Shown here: positions 46,989 to 57,826 of the stretch, piece by piece | How positions within the stretch are numbered: the first letter of the stretch is position 1 | Layout of the letters: every line of letters starts with the position of its first letter | DNA from: Carya illinoinensis | Lineage: Eukaryota > Streptophyta > Magnoliopsida > Fagales > Juglandaceae | Assembly (NCBI RefSeq): GCF_018687715.1 | Contig: NC_056755.1 | Span: 19,412,001 to 19,476,000, forward strand | Length of the DNA: 64,000 nucleotides | Reading direction: 5' to 3' | The notes under the pieces: generated by a model | What the model was told of the DNA's origin: nothing | Seen by the model: only the letters and a program-made list of their open reading frames with translations | Databases searched by the model: none | Translations under genes and position numbers: made by a program

Positions 46989-49040
46989 TCAACGGCCTGC
47001 TAGAATGCTGTCTGAGCCAGGATGTGTAGCAGACCAAGAAAATGACTTGATAATTTCATCAAATGTAGTGTTTCTGCCACCAACGATCGGACTAAAATTA
47101 GATGACATTGCAGTTGCTTTAACTCTGTCAAGCAAATTCATCGACATTGCCTCCCCATCAGACCCGGTGCCCTGGTTTGGTCCCTCCAACACCTTCACAA
47201 CTTGTCTTATTGGAAGCCTGACACTAGGATCTGGATAGGCACACAACAAACCCAGATGAAGCATACTCTCAACTTCCTCAATGCTATAACCACCCTTTGA
47301 CTTTAGCCGCTCATCTAGAGCAAGATGCAGCTCTCCACTATCCATTAACCTCCATACCGAATCAACCAACCCTGGCTTTCCGTCTTCAATGGGCATTCTC
47401 CCGCACACAACCTCTAGAACCAATATCCCAAAACCAAACACATCAGTTTGAGTGGAGGCTCGACCAGTTCGAAGAACTTCTGGTGCCATGTATCCAACAG
47501 TACCAACTACTCTTGTTGTGCTAGCCAATTGGCCATGATGGTGAATTCGGGCTAACCCGAAATCCCCCAACCTAGCATTCATATCCTTATCAAGTAGCAC
47601 ATTGCTTGCCTTAATGTCTCTATGCAAGACTTTAGCTTCCCAACCCTCATGCAAATATGAAATCCCACGAGCCACATCTTTTAAAACCTTCATCCTCTCT
47701 TGCCAACTCAACATTAGGCTCTCGTCACACTCAAAAATCCTCTTGTCCAAACTTCCATTTTCCATATAATCGTAGACCAATATCAATCTGCCTCTCTCAT
47801 TCTTGCACCAACCTCTCAATCCTACCAAGTTCCTATGCTTCAATCTCCCCAGACTTGAAACCTCAGCAACAAACTCAGCCATCCCATGTTCACTCTCGTG
47901 GGGGATTCTCTTGACTGCGACTTCGACACCTTGCAAAACCCCTTGGTAGATCTTCCCATCCCCTCCGAATCCAATGACATTTTTTTCAGAAAAGCCGTTT
48001 GTTGCAGCATAAATGTCTTGGTAACCAATCCGATGTGGCCAATATTCCAATTCCCAATCTTCAGTTCCCACCGTTTCTTTATCTTTCATTCTTTTTCTTC
48101 TAGACAAAATCACATACACCAAAATTGCACACCCAACCACAAAAACGCCACCAACACTAACCCCCACAATAAATCCTTTTGATCCAAAAACCGAACTTTT
48201 GGGAGGCATAAACGAAGGTAAATTTGTTGTCACTAAAGCATCACCGATCGAGAAATTTGAATTGCTAAAGCTCCAAGCCAATATCTTGTGACTCTCAACC
48301 CTTCGCCCGGTTGATGCGCAAAAACCTACATACATCTCATCCAAAAGAACGCTAGAGAGATTAACAAACTCACTTATCAAAGGCTTTCGAGGTCTTCCCA
48401 TGCCCGCCACAGCCATAGAAACATTAACCCGTGAATCCACAAAGTCAATCCACACTTGATAGTTCTCCCCACTATAAAGGTTAAGCTCCTCAAACACTTC
48501 ACCATCTTGTCCAGTCCAAAACCCCGCTGTATATGAAGCAAGAGACGTAAGCGTATTCACGTCCACACCGACATGATTAGCATCTATATCGTTGAATTCT
48601 TGGTTCTTGAAAACATCGAACTCGATCGCAAACACATGGTTACTGGAGCTCCCATCATTGGTCAAATTGAAAAGACCCAGATATTGAGTGGAGCTTGTGC
48701 CGTTTATATCTGTAGAGGGGGCAAATAGAAAGGCAAGGCCATGGCCGTGGAAGAAGTTCGCGACTTCTGCGATGGAGAAAATGAAGGAGGTTGAGAATGG
48801 GAGGGGCGCAGAGGAGTTGGCGGATTTTGTGGGAATTTTGGAAGGGTACAAGGCACGGCCAATGGAAAAGATGGTGTCATCAGTGATGGCGAGAATGGAG
48901 GATTGGATGGTGGAGTTACCAAAGAGGAGGAGGTTGGTGGAGCTGAAGTTGGTGTTGAAGATAAACTCAGTTGCTGAAGTTGAGCCGAGGAGGATCAATA
49001 GAGCTATGGCAGGGAGGACAGGCATGGTTGGGGAAGCCAT
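46989..49040 (-). CDS. L-type lectin receptor-like kinase, LecRK-VII type
   Basis: Single-exon gene, 683 codons, as is usual for plant LecRKs. I start at the ATG at 49040 (MASPTM...); the frame extends 4 codons upstream only to a GTG. Order: signal peptide 1-23; legume-lectin domain ~25-260 with the metal-site residues Glu140, Asp142, Asn146, Asp153 and His156 kept; transmembrane helix ~289-313 followed by a basic SRRKRMK stop-transfer; kinase ~352-620. Kinase landmarks: Gly loop GFGGDGKIY (357-365), Lys377 of VAVKRI, HRD 473-475 (an RD kinase) in HRDIKASNVLLD, DFG 493-495, APE 519-521. All catalytic residues are present, so it should be active. It would sit in the plasma membrane and pass a cell-wall or extracellular ligand signal inward; such kinases act in defence and pollen or stress responses. 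The GxGGxG loop with Asp and the C-terminal tail ending AGR resemble clade VII; the clade is from memory, not a tree. Confidence 0.95.
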   Translation of the reverse strand: MASPTMPVLPAIALLILLGSTSATEFIFNTNFSSTNLLLFGNSTIQSSILAITDDTIFSIGRALYPSKIPTKSANSSAPLPFSTSFIFSIAEVANFFHGHGLAFLFAPSTDINGTSSTQYLGLFNLTNDGSSSNHVFAIEFDVFKNQEFNDIDANHVGVDVNTLTSLASYTAGFWTGQDGEVFEELNLYSGENYQVWIDFVDSRVNVSMAVAGMGRPRKPLISEFVNLSSVLLDEMYVGFCASTGRRVESHKILAWSFSNSNFSIGDALVTTNLPSFMPPKSSVFGSKGFIVGVSVGGVFVVGCAILVYVILSRRKRMKDKETVGTEDWELEYWPHRIGYQDIYAATNGFSEKNVIGFGGDGKIYQGVLQGVEVAVKRIPHESEHGMAEFVAEVSSLGRLKHRNLVGLRGWCKNERGRLILVYDYMENGSLDKRIFECDESLMLSWQERMKVLKDVARGISYLHEGWEAKVLHRDIKASNVLLDKDMNARLGDFGLARIHHHGQLASTTRVVGTVGYMAPEVLRTGRASTQTDVFGFGILVLEVVCGRMPIEDGKPGLVDSVWRLMDSGELHLALDERLKSKGGYSIEEVESMLHLGLLCAYPDPSVRLPIRQVVKVLEGPNQGTGSDGEAMSMNLLDRVKATAMSSNFSPIVGGRNTTFDEIIKSFSWSATHPGSDSILAGR

Positions 49041-49734
49041 GAGAGCCGACACCGAAAGAGAGAGCGAGATATGGGAAGTTTCAGGTTTGGTTTGGGGAGG
49101 CAGATGAAAATTTTTAATTTTAGGTAAAAGTAGAAAATATTATATTTAAATATTATTATTATTTTTTAATATAAAAAATTAAATTGATATTTAAAAAAAT
49201 TAAATTATTTATTATATTTTATATAAAAATTTAAAAAAATTATAATAACAAAATAAAAATTTATTTTTGAAATGAAAATTTTAAATAGGAATCCATAGTA
49301 TTCAACAAGAAATGTTATCACAAAGAAATTGGTCAACAGATGTGTGCTGTCTGCTAAAGTAATAAACAATCCGGCCGCTGACGTCCCTTGGGTAATAAAA
49401 TTCAGCGGAGGCTTTGAGGAAAGTGAAAAATATAGCCATGACCCATTATCGTAAGCTACAAGATTGTAATCGCTCAGTCATTATTGTCGATACTCCTGTA
49501 GACTCTCGCTAGATCCGATTGATATCTCTTGCATGACCAAGTACACTCCCAGATCATTGGTGCCCACCCAATATCGTCGAAACTTGCCATAGACCATCAT
49601 TAGACCCGACTCAAACCTCGGACGCAACCAAGTATAAACCCACTTCTTTGAATCACTGTTCTTTCAAACTTTATAATAGTCCCCACTATATCAGCCACAA
49701 TATGTATGTAAAAATCTCTTCAATGTTTAACCAG
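49041..49734 (-). promoter_or_regulatory. Promoter region of the lectin receptor kinase
   Basis: Directly upstream is a CT-rich (on the gene strand) leader, then an AT-rich block at 49130-49270. On the gene strand TTGACC, a W-box matched by WRKY factors, lies at 49331-49336, about 290 bases before the ATG. TGACGTC (TGA/bZIP type) lies at 49379-49385. The region is cut short by a transposon at 49735. Functions of these sites are inferred from their sequence only. Confidence 0.4.
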
Positions 49735-50622
49735 TAGGCTTGCAACCTGGCCTGATAAAGCCGATTTTGTACCTGACCTGACCCGCAAGAAATCATTTTA
49801 GACTCTAACCCAAACAGACTGAATCTGAACAAAACCAAACCGGGTCAAACCCGTATGACCCGGCTTCAAAAACAACGTCGTTTTCATGCTGTTAGAAACG
49901 AAAACTTTATTCACAAAGAGATGACAGCAGCGAAAAATTATTCACAAAGAAAGGGAGAGAAGTGGTCTGGCGAAAGAGAAGATCCCGAGTTGAGAAGGTG
50001 AGACTGTCTACAAGGTCTGCCGCAGACGCACCCATCGTCGCTATTCTCATGGAGTACGTGCTTGGGTTCCCTCGACTCACTGCTCAAGACCCATGGAAAA
50101 GATTTTAGTGCGATTTTTCGTTGTCTACCTCCTCCCCTGCTCGAAGGCCATGGCCAATCTCACGACCCATGAAAAATAATTTTGTGCCCGTTTTGTTGCC
50201 CAGGTATTTCGCTCTTCACCTCCTCCCCTGCTTGTGGCCTCATCTACATAGCCCATGCCCGTTTCTTCAATTCTATCAAATAGGAGATTTGGTTCCGCGA
50301 GCTATCTTCTTTTCTCTTCGGCGAATCGATGGGCGGCGCAATTTGCCTGCTGATCCATTTTGCTACTTCAGTGCATGAAGATGCCTTAAGATCCTTCAGC
50401 TAATTCGATGGAAGGAGTATGGGATTTCTCATGAACGGGACTTGGGTGGCTACTGGCTAGGGTTTGAGGACTGGAAGTATGTCGGACGGGTTGACTCTAA
50501 TATACAAACCTGTTATTAATTGGATTCTCCGACCCGCTCAAATAATAATCCGATAAAATACAGATCGGTTCGGTTCATTCTAATCGGACCCAGCGGGTAT
50601 ACGGGTCATATGCACAGCCCTA
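49735..50622. mobile_element. hAT-like non-autonomous element, 888 bp
   Basis: Ends TAGGCTTGCAACC and (reverse complement) TAGGGCTGTGCATA form imperfect terminal repeats, followed inward by GACCCG/CGGGTC-rich arms (CCGGGTCAAACCCGT; CGGGTATACGGGTCA). Flanks TTAACCAG (49727-49734) and TTAACCAA (50623-50630) are an 8 bp duplication with one mismatch, the length typical of hAT elements. The middle (49890-50470) is GC-richer and gene-like but has no ORF I recognise. No transposase. Confidence 0.65.
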
Positions 50623-50662
50623 TTAACCAATATGGATCCACAGCCCAAAATGATGAATATCG

Positions 50663-50950
50663 TATTAGCCAAACCTTTCTAGACAACCCTAGCTCATCAA
50701 CATCTTTGCATGCTAAAATCAAGCCACAGATTAGCGAATTAAAAGCAAGCTCATTGATCCTACCAATTACCATTACTAAACAAATAACCTAATGTACTTC
50801 ATGTTTCCATATTTGTCCTATCATGTGCCATACAGATTCATCCTTTATGATGTAATCTCTAAATTTTAGGCTACAATTTCTCTTCTTGATTTTAAGTGTA
50901 CATTTCTTATAAATAAAATCATCAATCTTTTTACCATTTCTTACCAATAA
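50663..50950 (+). repeat. Copia element left LTR
   Basis: Matches 56557-56853. Initial TG mutated to TA. The end is near ATAATCACA; the usual TGGTATCAGAGC primer site after it is not recognisable. Confidence 0.7.
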
Positions 50951-51159
50951 TCACATAACTTCCCAACTTGAGAATCTCTCACTCAACCAACAATTTAATG
51001 GTATTGAGGTTGTTGCTGTTGGAAATGGATCAAATCTGCTCATTGCTAATACCGGTTCCACTTCTCTCCTCACTAATGATCTTCTTTGCATTTAAATAAC
51101 ATACTTCATTGTCTAAAAGCTTCTACTAATTTGCTATCTATTCAAAAACTTAGGGTCAA

Positions 51160-52337
51160 TAGCCATTGTCATTTTATACTCATTATTGGTCATTTATTTG
51201 TGAAGAACAACTACACATACAGAATCCTTCTAAGGATATTGTTAATCATGTAGTCCAAATATTTCAATTACCAGTCAGTATTATAGGCTCTTCTCATTTA
51301 TGTGAATCCTGTCAATTAGATAAGAATAAGAGATTACCTTTTACTGAAAGTTCTTGCAAGACATCTTCTCCTCTTGACTTGATGCATTCTGATGTTTCGT
51401 CTTCTTCTATAAAGTCCATTGATGGATTTCAGTATTATGTAATCTTCATAGATGATTACTTAAGATTCACATAGTTCTTTCCCCTTAAGCTTAAATATGA
51501 TGTTTTAGCTTGCTTCATCAAATTTAACTCGCTTGTTTAAAACCTAATCTCCCAGAAGATCAAAAGTTTCCAATCAAATATAAGGGTTAAGTCACCTCCT
51601 TTCTATTCAAACAGTTCTTCACCACACATGGCATTCATCATTGCATCTCATGTCCTCATATAGCACAACAAAATGGGTTGGCTAAAAGAAAGCATCGGAC
51701 ATTGTGGAAACAAGATTAGCTCTTCTTGCCACATCTCACCTACCAAAAGATTTTTGGAAAGATGCCTTCTCAACCTCTGTTTATCTCATAAATCTTCTTA
51801 TCACTCCAATTCTTCAACTCTCCTCTCCTTATGCCAAATTATTTCACAAAATCCCTGATTATCATTCCTTCCAAACAATTGTGCTTGTTTTCCTTACCTT
51901 AGACTATACAATCAACACAAGTTAGAGTTTCGAACTAAGAAATACATTTTTCTTGGTTATCCCTCTAACTATCATAGATACCATTGTCTTGATCCCACAA
52001 TAAACAAGATATACATCTACCAACATCTCACATTTGAAGAAAAATGTTTCCCATTGAAGGATATTTTCACATCTTCCTCACTACCCTGCAAGAATTCTCA
52101 TGCAGGTAATGGTTTCTCTCCAATTTCTCTACCACCTCTACTTTCCACTACTCTTAATGACTTTAGTCCTCCCTCTATATTAGCTCATCTTGCTTCCTTA
52201 ACACCTTACACACAAAGATTGATTCTTCCTCGTCACCATCTCAACCTACCTCCCTTACAACTCCTCTTACCTTTGCTTCCCAATCACCATTTCCTTCTCA
52301 TCCCATATGCCTAAACTTTGCCTCAAACTAGTAAATC
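51160..52337 (+). pseudogene. Copia GAG-pre-integrase and integrase remnant
   Basis: Reading across frames: SHLCESCQLDKNKRLPFTES (zinc-binding pre-integrase), SSPLDLMHSDV then SIDGFQYYVIFIDDYLRFT (integrase core, with the first two catalytic Asp in HSDV and DDY), QQNGL, LATSHLPKDFWKDAFSTSVY, PYAKLFHKIPDY, KKYIFLGYPSNYHRYHCLDP, and then a Ser/Pro/Leu-rich linker. This is the standard Ty1/copia order. Stops, including one after RFT, and frameshifts inactivate it. The third catalytic residue region is damaged between 51540 and 51660. Confidence 0.78.
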
Positions 52338-52624
52338 AAAAATTTAGAGCAGTTTTACAGGCAAGTATATAGGTGTTGTAGTACTTAACATGATCAAATC
52401 TACAGGGATTGACTTATATGATAAGAAAAATAAACTCAAAAAATGAAAAGAAATTACTAAAAGAAACGTGCAATCAAATAGAAGATAAAATTATTGAGAT
52501 GGCGATTTTTGAAATAACAGAATAAAACTAAAATGATATAGAGAACGATTAAAGTTTTGAGAATCCATCAAATAATTTAGAATATTATTTTCAATCGATT
52601 TACTTCAATTAAAATAGAATAATG

Positions 52625-53919
52625 TGTTGCCCAGATGACTAACACAAGAGGGGAAGTGAATTGAGTTATATTTAAAAAAATAACAATTATAAATTAAATA
52701 TACAATATAAAATATAAACAAAATACGAAACAGCAATAAATATAAAGAGTAAGAGTAAGAGAGAAGCAAACTCAGTATGTTAACGAGTGTCGGCCTCATT
52801 GCCTAAGTCCTCACCTCAAGCTACCCCTTGAGGATCCCCAAATTTACTATTCAACCTGCTTCAAGTGGAAATAGAAACTTATTACACTTTTGAACAACAC
52901 CGCTACAAAGGATCCATGTAGAACACCCTCTACACTTACAATCACCTTACACGTGGTGATTTAACTATTCCCTGTATAAAACACTTTCTACACGCACAAG
53001 AGTTATACATATCCTTTTACTGATACAAGAACTGATAGTGGGTAGGTTATCAGAAAACACTCCTCAGTGAGTGAAATAAGAACAATACAGTGCAAACTAT
53101 ATTTCTCTCAAAATGAATAAGGATTAAGGCTCAATGCTTAGAGAAGAGAGAATGAAATCAAAGACAACACCATTCACTTTTTCAAAAAATTCAAATAAAA
53201 GGTTCTTCTTTTTCAATTGTCAAAGACAACATCATTTATTTTTAAAAAATTCAAACCTAATCTTTTACTTTTGGCATATGACAAAAGGAGTACACTTTAC
53301 TTTTCAAAAAATTCAAACATAATCTTTTTACTTTTTGCATATGACAAAAGGAGCACACTTTACTTTTCAAATATTTGAAATATAATCTTTTTTACTTTTT
53401 GCATATAACAAAAGAAGTATACTTTACTTTTTAAAATTTTCAAACAAAATCATCTACTTTTCGTATAAGTCAAAAAAAGCATCAATCACTTTTAAAAATA
53501 TTCAAATAAAACATGCATATGTGAAAGATGATAATCAATCATCTTTAATATTTTCAAAGTTCAAAACTTTATTCATGTAATACACATGTGAAATATGACA
53601 ATCAATCATCTTTAAAAAATTTCAAATTTAATTTTCAAAATATTCATGCACATGTTAAAAATGTATTTTAATGTTTTATGATAAAATATTAATTTTAAAT
53701 CTTAATCCTAATTTCAAATTTTTAAGAGATTTACAATATTACTCTATGACTTTAATGTGAACTTGTTTCCTTCTTGCTCATGCTTGTTTCTTTGATGTGC
53801 TTGACTCCATTGTGTAAACAACTTGAGTTTGAGACTCCTTTATTCTTTAAATTCATTTGTTATCATCAAAATCCATGTGTAGATATAATTATACAAAACT
53901 TGAAACGTTGGGTTCAACA
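52625..53919 (-). mobile_element. SIRE-like solo LTR, 1.3 kb, TSD TAATG
   Basis: On the minus strand it begins TGTTGAACCCAACGTTT and contains GATTTTGATGATAACAAATG shortly after the start, a hallmark of Maximus/SIRE copia LTRs. It ends AGTCATCTGGGCAACA. Perfect TAATG duplications lie at 52620-52624 and 53920-53924. No internal region, so a solo LTR. A stretch at 53170-53540 repeats a ~75-base unit (TTTTGCATATGACAAAAGGA, TTACTTTTCAAAAAATTCAAA) about five times. Confidence 0.8.
53160..53560. repeat. ~75 bp tandem repeats inside the SIRE-like LTR
   Basis: TACTTTTTGCATATGACAAAAG then GCACACTTTACTTTTCAAA and their variants recur about five times with decreasing similarity toward 53560. This gives the LTR a minisatellite. 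Confidence 0.65.
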
Positions 53920-55870
53920 TAATGATTCCGTTTAATTGGAAGATTTAGCATTTAAGGTCAAGAAAAATAATCACTAATGATTAAGCTTGAACGATTGATG
54001 ATTAAAACATTCACAAACTCATTTGAATATCACAGTGATTTTTTCAAACATTTACTGTATTCAAAAATCATAATGAATTAAGATAAATATATAGATAATC
54101 AAAATATCCAATAGTAAAATCATTCAATCAATAAAACTCACAATATAAATTCTAATGTTGATCCGAAAACAATGTTTAAATCATATTAGACTTCACTTCT
54201 AACCTTAGTACAAAATTTTAACCAACCATGTTTATCACAAGAACCATGAAAATCAAATAAATATTTTTCATTATAAACTAAAATAAAACACAAAACTCAA
54301 CACACATAAAAAGCCACAAGAGAGCAAAAGTGGAGAAAAGACAGAGCCAAAAATTCCTTTCACGTCATGCTGTGTCTACACCTTTCCAACTTGCACTCCG
54401 AGTCCCAAGCTAAGAGTCTTCCCACCAGCTGAAATGAAAAACTCTCTCCAATCCAAAAAACCAATGTTGCGTTCTCTCTCACGAAAATAAACTCCCACTC
54501 CTCCTTCAGTTTTCTGTTCAAGAAGCCCACTAGACTTCCTTCTCGTTCAAGCAGCATTTAAGTGTGGCCCACACCCAAAACTCAAGTGCCCATGAGAGAA
54601 GTCTCAGCGTTCTCCCATGCTCTTTGCCCTTAGTCCCCTTTAAACGAAAACCCATTTGCATTTTGTCCATGCCTAGGCCAAAAAAACTATGAAAGCTGCC
54701 CACTCCAACGTGAGTCCCTTTCATCTGGTTTCCAGTTGAGTGGTCAAAGCTCCCACTCAGTCCATGCTTTCGTTTGTCCACAACCCAAAAGTCTCCACGA
54801 AAAATTAAAGCTCTCACCTCTCCTCTTTCGCCTATCCATCTCCCAAAACTAGAGCCTCACCAGCATTCATTTTTTTTTAATGAACCCAAAAAATAAAATC
54901 CTCACAGAAAAACCTGAGCTTCACTTTCTAGAAAAACTCCCCAACAACCCTACCGTTTGTCCCCACTAGCGTTCCCAGAACTAGAAAAAAAATAAAAGTC
55001 ACCTCTCTGTTTCCCTGTCTACTCTCTCACCCAAAAAATAATCCAACCACCACTCTACAACCATCTCCTCTAGCTGAAGTCAAAAGCCCAACCTACGAAA
55101 AATGAAATCCTCCCTCGTCGTTTTCATCTCACCAACCCTTTCCTGCCGTCTAGAAGGATGCTATTTTTTTTTTTTCCTTTTTCATCCGAACCCAATAGCT
55201 GAAGGTCCCTCTCAATGTCTCTTTTCTCTAAGTAAACCCTCTAACTTTACTTTTTTTTCTTTTTGTTTATAAGCGTGTCTTCCTTCTACATTGTCAACAA
55301 AGGAAAAGTAAGCCGCTCTGTAGGTTCAGCTCAGAAAGTCACCCTTGTGCCTTTCCTTGACCCAACGAAGAAAAGAAAAACCTCTACATTTCAGCTAGCC
55401 CCAACCTTACACAAAAAATAACCCAGAATCCCAGATGAAAAAGTCAAGCTCATTCGCCCAAGCTAGCGTCATTTCTTCCCATAATCACCAATAAGACCTA
55501 TGTTGCATCTTTATGTCCTCAAGGCTTGTGCCAAAATTTTCCAAAGAAGAAAGTCCTCTCTATTTTTCGCCTCTCATAAAAAAGGCAACCAACCCATGGT
55601 GTCTTCTACTGCCTCCTGAAAATGCTAAAGACAATAAATTAAAGAAGTAAAAATAAAAAACAAGAATGGAATATTAAAAACGAGCTGTGCATGTGAAGAA
55701 TTATTGTCTAATTAAATCATAGGTTATAAAATTAAATATAAATCATGATATTAATCAAAACATGCTTATTAACCATTTTTTTCATCTAAAACCAATAATA
55801 ATGTCAATAAAGTAATCAAACTATATTGGTTAAAATATACAATATTCCATCTCAATCAACCACAAGATAA

Positions 55871-56563
55871 AAAACTGGCACATCCAACCTAAAATCATTT
55901 CCAGATTACCACCTCTATTACCCTCCAAAACATCCCATTCATACCACCCTTTTGCCCTCTAAACCTAAAACCTTTAACCAAGTTGCCAAATCTTTAGAAT
56001 GGCATGAAGCTATGACCAAAGAACTTGATGCCTTCCAAGCCAATCAAACCAAAACACTATGTCCACGACCCACTAATCAAAATCAAATTCATTGTAAGTG
56101 GTTGTTTAAGGTTAAACAGAAGTCCGATGGGACACTTGATAGGTATAAAGCACACCTTGTCTTGTTTATTGGAGTGACAAGAAACAACCAATTGTCTTAT
56201 GCAGTAGTACTGAAGCAGAATATAGGTCCATAGCTCTTGCAACAACTGAACTCTATTGGCTGAGAATGCTCATTCAAGACTTGCAAATTTTTCTTCCCTC
56301 AACCCCGAGAGTTTGGTGTGATAACTTGGGAGCCATTTCACTTGCCTCCAACCCAATATTCCATGCTCGGACCAAGCATATTGAAGTGGATTTCGACTTC
56401 ATTAGAGAAAAAGTACTAAACAAGGATATTCAGCTCAGATACATCTCCTCAATAGAACAACATGCTGATATTTTCACCAAGGTACTTACCACTACTCGTG
56501 TCCTCCGCCTTCGTGACAAGCTAATGATTTGGTTCCTTCCCATTAGTTTAGGGGGGTGTTAGC
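55871..56563 (+). pseudogene. Copia RT start fused to RNase H
   Basis: The frame at 55952 encodes LPSKPKTFNQVAKSLEWHEA, MTKELDAFQANQT and HCKWLFKVKQKSDGTLDRYK, the N-terminus of the copia RT (RVT_2). It then jumps at about 56165 to RNase H: TRNNQLSYAVV for KKQPIVSCSS, IALATTELYWLRMLIQDLQI, RVWCDNLGAISLASNPIFHA, RTKHIEVDFDFIREKVLNK, ADIFTKVL. The palm with the YVDD catalytic Asp pair is absent. No reverse transcriptase can be made. Confidence 0.82.
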
Positions 56564-56853
56564 TAGACCTCTCCAGACAACCCCAACTCATTAGCATCTT
56601 TGCATTCATGCCAGAATCAAGCTACAAATCAGCAAATTAAAGACCAACTCATTATCCTAGCATTACTGTGCGAATAACATAATGTACTTCATGTTTCCAT
56701 ATTTTTCCTATCATGTGTTGTACATATTCATCCTTTATGATGCAATCTCTAAATTGTAAGTTACAATTTCTCTTCTTCTTGTATTAAAGTGTACATCTCT
56801 TGTAAATAAAATTATCAATCTTTTTACCTTTTACCATTTCTTGCTTTCTTACA
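56557..56853 (+). repeat. Copia element right LTR
   Basis: Begins TGTTAGCTAGACC directly after the polypurine tract and ends CTTTCTTACA. It matches the left LTR with scattered differences. Confidence 0.72.
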
Positions 56854-57826
56854 CATTGATGGAATAGGAATCATAAAAATATGCTCAAGTGCATTAAGGC
56901 ACTCTATAGAAATAACAAAGATAGAAAATGTTGGTTAAAAATTAGAAATGTAAAATCAAACCATTTAAGTGGTGAAGCATGGTCGTTGATTTGGAGCAAA
57001 TGGGCAACAGATCAATCCAAAGGTGATGGCCACAAGGAGGACGAAGAAGATGACAATAAATATCTATGACTAGATGTTGACAGTGATGAGGAATCAAATG
57101 CACCAGCAAGAGGTGGTGGCAAAGATGGAACTTGGTGGGCAATGTCTAGTGTTGTGTCGTGTATAAGTGATTTGAGTAACGGAAGAAATTGTGCATTGGT
57201 CAAGTCTAAACTTGTTGTCTGGGTATAAAAATGTGTTTCTATTTCTTATTACAACGGAATATTATAACCAATGATGAGGCTTATAAATTTAGCTTATGTA
57301 ACGATGATGTGGTCATTTGTCATTACTGGATGTTAACCCTTTTTCACATTGCATCTACTCCAAAGTAGAAATGTTGGCTGAATGGTTATATCGTTTCAAG
57401 TTTCCAACCAAATAAGATATCTTTATATTATTATATATTATCTATAGGGATTTCAATAAATTTTGATATAAATTATTGACTAATAATACTATATACAAAT
57501 CTTGACTAATAATACTATATACAAATCTATAGGGATTTCAATAAATTTTAAGGCATGCAAATCTTGCGTATTTTTTTTAAATGAAGTTCACTATTAGAAA
57601 TAAATATTTTCATGTAGATTTCAAATTTTTTCTATTTTTTTCAAAATGAGTACATGGAACTTAAAGTCTTAAACATTTTAAAAGGTTTATACTAGTGCAA
57701 ACTTTTAGTTGAGGATTTCACTTTTATTCAAAAGAAATTAAATAAGAGTTATTGTATAACATTTATTGGGTACGTTGGTCACTAATTATTAAATGGTATG
57801 AAATAGATAGTTTGTCATTTCGTCGG
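56854..57826. other. Unassigned region with a short acidic reading frame
   Basis: 56881-57069 (+) is open for 62 codons (LKCIKALYRNNKDRKCWLKI ... DGHKEDEEDDNKY). After the stop the same frame continues LDVDSDEESNAPARGGGKDG and WWAMSSVVSCISDLSNG to about 57220. This could be a relic exon or part of a DNA transposon; I do not recognise it. 57420-57550 has a duplicated segment (TTGACTAATAATACTATATACAAATC twice, described by position ~57475-57530). The rest is plain AT-rich sequence. Confidence 0.3.

Larger units (their letters stand above)
52338..55870 (-). mobile_element. Insertion inside the copia element, unclassified
   Basis: Copia coding resumes at 55870 (KTGTSNLKSFPDYH) exactly where it stopped near 52337 (after CTAGTAAATCAAAAA), so ~3.5 kb was inserted in the linker before RT. 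The flanks share only an A-run. Read on minus, 52340-52620 and 53925-54300 resemble a gypsy LTR/leader (ATACTTGCCTGTAAAACTGC, AATCCCTGTAGATTTGATCA). 54330-55620 is C/T-rich on + without a real ORF. It hosts the solo LTR at 52625-53919. Confidence 0.5.
50663..56853 (+). mobile_element. Ty1/copia retrotransposon, truncated pol, with nested insertion
   Basis: LTRs of about 290 bases at 50663-50950 and 56557-56853 share TAATGTACTTCATGTTTCCA, ATTCATCCTTTATGATG and AATAAAAT...ATCAATCTTTTTACC. The left LTR starts TATTAGCC, the right one TGTTAGCT after an AGGGGGGTG polypurine tract. Between them are copia integrase and RNase H remnants, a deletion in RT, and a foreign insertion from about 52338 to 55870. 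A target-site duplication was not clear (TATCG against CATTG). Confidence 0.82.

Noticed and set aside
48760..48960. GA/GT-rich stretch that looked like a minisatellite
   Set aside because: It is the codons for the N-terminal lectin domain of the receptor kinase read on the other strand.
49041..49052. Upstream start for the receptor kinase at 49052
   Set aside because: That codon is GTG; the first ATG in frame is at 49040 and begins a good signal peptide.
47297..49107. Plus-strand ORFs of 62-139 codons and a minus-strand ORF at 48704-48922
   Set aside because: Shadows of the lectin receptor kinase gene in other frames.
52054..52314. 86-codon Leu/Pro/Ser-rich ORF as a separate gene
   Set aside because: It is the low-complexity linker between copia integrase and RT, read in a shifted frame.
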